DNA from: Corallincola sp.
Lineage (GTDB): Bacteria; Pseudomonadota; Gammaproteobacteria; Enterobacterales; Neiellaceae
Reading direction: 5' to 3'
DNA length: 6,766 nucleotides
Assembly (NCBI GenBank): GCA_017998495.1
Contig: JAGOCY010000080.1
Location: 1 to 6,766, forward strand
This document shows, piece after piece, positions 5,538-6,766 of this stretch. The translations under genes and the position numbers were made by a program. Numbering within the stretch: position 1 is the stretch's first letter; the number at the start of each line of letters is the position of its first letter. The notes beneath the pieces were generated by a model that ran no database searches, was not told the DNA's origin, and saw nothing but the letters and a program-made list of their open reading frames with translations.

Positions 5538-6615
5538 GATCAGTCCTCCTCAGTCGCTGAAACCCACCGGGTACTGCGGCAATGGCACCGCACAGTTCAA
5601 GTTCCAATAACCCCTCGAGCACCTTGGCAATCGCCATGCCGCTACGAGCGGCGATGAGATCGACAGGTGTCGGCTCATCTCCAACACTATCCAACAAACC
5701 GGGGATTGGCAACGCCGTTCTCGGCTGGCTGGCAGTGCCCTGCGGGCTTGGCGACAGCCCCCACTCATCTGTTATATCGTCCGCATGGGCAACGAGTTTA
5801 GCCCCCTCCTGAATTAATCGATTGCAGCCAGTCGCCAATGGATTACCCGGCGCCCCCGGCACCGCGAACACATCACGTCCCTGCTCGGCAGCCATACGCG
5901 CCGTGATCAGCGAACCAGAGCGCTCAGCGGCAGCGACCACCAGCACCCCACGCGCCAAGCCACTGATGATGCGGTTGCGGCGCGGAAAATGGTCGGTGTT
6001 GGCGCGTGTGCCCGGCAGAAACTCACTGACCAGCGCCCCCTGCTCGACGATGGCCGCCGCCAGCCGTCGGTGCACTGCGGGGTAGATGATATCGGGGCCG
6101 GTTCCCATCACGGCGATGGTGGGGGCGCCGCTGGCCAAGGCGGCCTCATGGGCCACGCCATCAATGCCCCGCGCCAAGCCGGAGGTAATGGCCAGACCCG
6201 CTGCCGCCAGTGCCGGCAGTTGCTGACGCAGCCAGCTGGCTGCCGCAGGCGCCGGTTGCCGACTGCCCACTATGGCCAGCTGCGGACGGCTTAAATGACC
6301 CAAGTCACCATCAACAAACAGCAGCAGTGGCGGTGACGGGATGTGACGAAGCAGCCAGGGATAATGGTCGTCGGTCAGCGCCAGCAGGCTGCGCCTGACG
6401 CCACCCGCCAGCCAGTTATCGACCAAAGCCAACGGCGGCTCAACTGCCGCAAAAGCTTGGGCCAGTTCCAACGGCCAGCCATGGTCGACCAGATCGGTGA
6501 CTGAGGCCGTGGCCCAATGCTCAGCAGGCCAGCGTTGATGGAGACGGAGAAAAGCTGCCCCGCCAAAGCGGGGCAGCAACAGACAACGCAATAAGGTGAT
6601 GTGCAGCCGATCCAT
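5530..6615 (-). CDS. dprA: DNA-processing protein DprA (Smf)
   Basis: DprA binds incoming single-stranded DNA and loads RecA during natural transformation. The 361-residue protein has an N-terminal SAM-like region (about 1-75), the Rossmann-like core (about 80-285) and a C-terminal winged helix (about 305-355). Core motifs are IVGSR (115-119), [16 protein letters not shown] (145-160), GTGPDIIYP (171-179), [12 protein letters not shown] (210-221), SGSLITA (233-239) and [10 protein letters not shown] (263-272). The open frame extends 23 codons further to 6684, but this would overlap the upstream LysM gene by 47 bases. ATG 6615 has GGGTGGG just upstream, lies 22 bases after the upstream stop, and gives a length near E. 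coli Smf (374). A terminator-like hairpin occupies codons 13-22. The gene alone does not prove natural competence, because dprA is kept in many bacteria not known to transform. Confidence 0.95.
   Translation of the reverse strand: MDRLHITLLRCLLLPRFGGAAFLRLHQRWPAEHWATASVTDLVDHGWPLELAQAFAAVEPPLALVDNWLAGGVRRSLLALTDDHYPWLLRHIPSPPLLLFVDGDLGHLSRPQLAIVGSRQPAPAAASWLRQQLPALAAAGLAITSGLARGIDGVAHEAALASGAPTIAVMGTGPDIIYPAVHRRLAAAIVEQGALVSEFLPGTRANTDHFPRRNRIISGLARGVLVVAAAERSGSLITARMAAEQGRDVFAVPGAPGNPLATGCNRLIQEGAKLVAHADDITDEWGLSPSPQGTASQPRTALPIPGLLDSVGDEPTPVDLIAARSGMAIAKVLEGLLELELCGAIAAVPGGFQRLRRTDHV
6550..6577 (-). terminator. Terminator-like hairpin inside the start of dprA
   Basis: On the coding (minus) strand GCTGCCCCGC (6577-6568), loop TTTG and GCGGGGCAGC (6563-6554) form a perfect 10-bp stem. 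TTTT (6553-6550) and then CTCC follow directly. It begins 38 bases after the first base of the dprA ATG and encodes codons 13-22 (from Leu13 to Phe22). By shape it is an intrinsic terminator; whether it works while ribosomes translate dprA is unknown. On the other strand no T-run follows. Confidence 0.5.
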
Positions 6616-6637
6616 GGCCCACCCGTAACGTCCGTGA

Positions 6638-6766
6638 TCAGGGGTTGGTGACGATATCCAGTGCGGTTGCCGGCTTGTCGGCACGCATCACCAAGGCATA
6701 ACTGACATGGTCATAGGATTTGAACACCATCAGCTCGCCGATGCGCTCATCGGGCAGACGCACCGA
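6638..6766 (-). CDS. LysM peptidoglycan-binding domain protein, C-terminal end only (partial)
   Basis: The minus strand is open from the right edge to TGA at 6638-6640, giving the last 42 residues: SVRLPDERIGELMVFKSYDH, then VSYALVMRADKPATALDIVTNP. The LPDERIGELMVFK-YD-VSYALVM-A-xP stretch ending in NP recalls the C-terminus of the LysM-domain protein often found before dprA in gammaproteobacteria. The LysM domain and any signal peptide lie outside the window, so the name rests on this tail and the position. The stop is 22 bases before the dprA ATG, so this gene probably heads the dprA-smg-yrdD-tsaC-hemF operon, whose main promoter would be off the right edge. Confidence 0.75.
   Translation of the reverse strand, partial: SVRLPDERIGELMVFKSYDHVSYALVMRADKPATALDIVTNP

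Noticed and set aside
6616..6684. 23-residue extension of DprA
   Set aside because: It would overlap the end of the upstream LysM-domain gene by 47 bases, while ATG 6615 has a plausible ribosome site and gives the expected length.

Overview
The window reads as GC-rich chromosomal DNA of a gammaproteobacterium. The evidence is E. coli-like HdfR, MaoP (DUF413), TsaC, Smg and YrdD sequences, a classical rrn promoter pair, and the conserved LysM-dprA-smg-yrdD-tsaC gene string. The layout, with hemF after tsaC and no yrdB between aroE and yrdA, suggests Aeromonadales or a neighbouring marine order. That placement is an inference and no genus can be named from the sequence alone.

Layout, left to right. 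Bases 1-208 hold the start of an rRNA operon running leftwards off the window: an AT-rich UP-like element, promoters P1 and P2, a boxB-like hairpin and boxA. The 16S gene itself lies beyond the left edge. Diverging from it is yrdA (+; gamma-carbonic anhydrase family), whose stop overlaps the stop of convergent aroE (-). aroE follows hdfR (-) by 21 bp, so the two are probably cotranscribed. A 139-bp intergenic region with overlapping divergent promoters and two GC-rich inverted-repeat systems separates hdfR from maoP (+). maoP ends in a strong intrinsic terminator that abuts the 3' end of hemF. The rest is one tight minus-strand operon, transcribed in the order LysM-domain gene (partial), dprA, smg, yrdD, tsaC, hemF.

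Functionally, the right-hand operon combines DNA uptake and processing (DprA), a DUF494 protein (Smg), a topoisomerase-type zinc-ribbon protein (YrdD), tRNA threonylcarbamoyladenosine synthesis (TsaC) and aerobic heme synthesis (HemF). The left part combines rRNA transcription, shikimate synthesis (AroE), a LysR-type regulator (HdfR) and the Ori-macrodomain protein MaoP. In E. coli, hdfR-maoP also sits beside an rRNA operon (rrnC), while yrdA/aroE/tsaC sit beside rrnD; here both neighbourhoods are merged at one rrn locus.

No mobile elements, CRISPR arrays, tRNAs or phage genes are visible. I found no evidence for a wholly new system. The most interesting non-coding signals are a perfect terminator-like hairpin with a T-tract inside the start of dprA, and the symmetric sequences around the maoP promoter and leader, where a maoS-type site could lie. 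Three gene starts were moved inward from the longest open frames: hdfR to 2448, maoP to 2588 and dprA to 6615.
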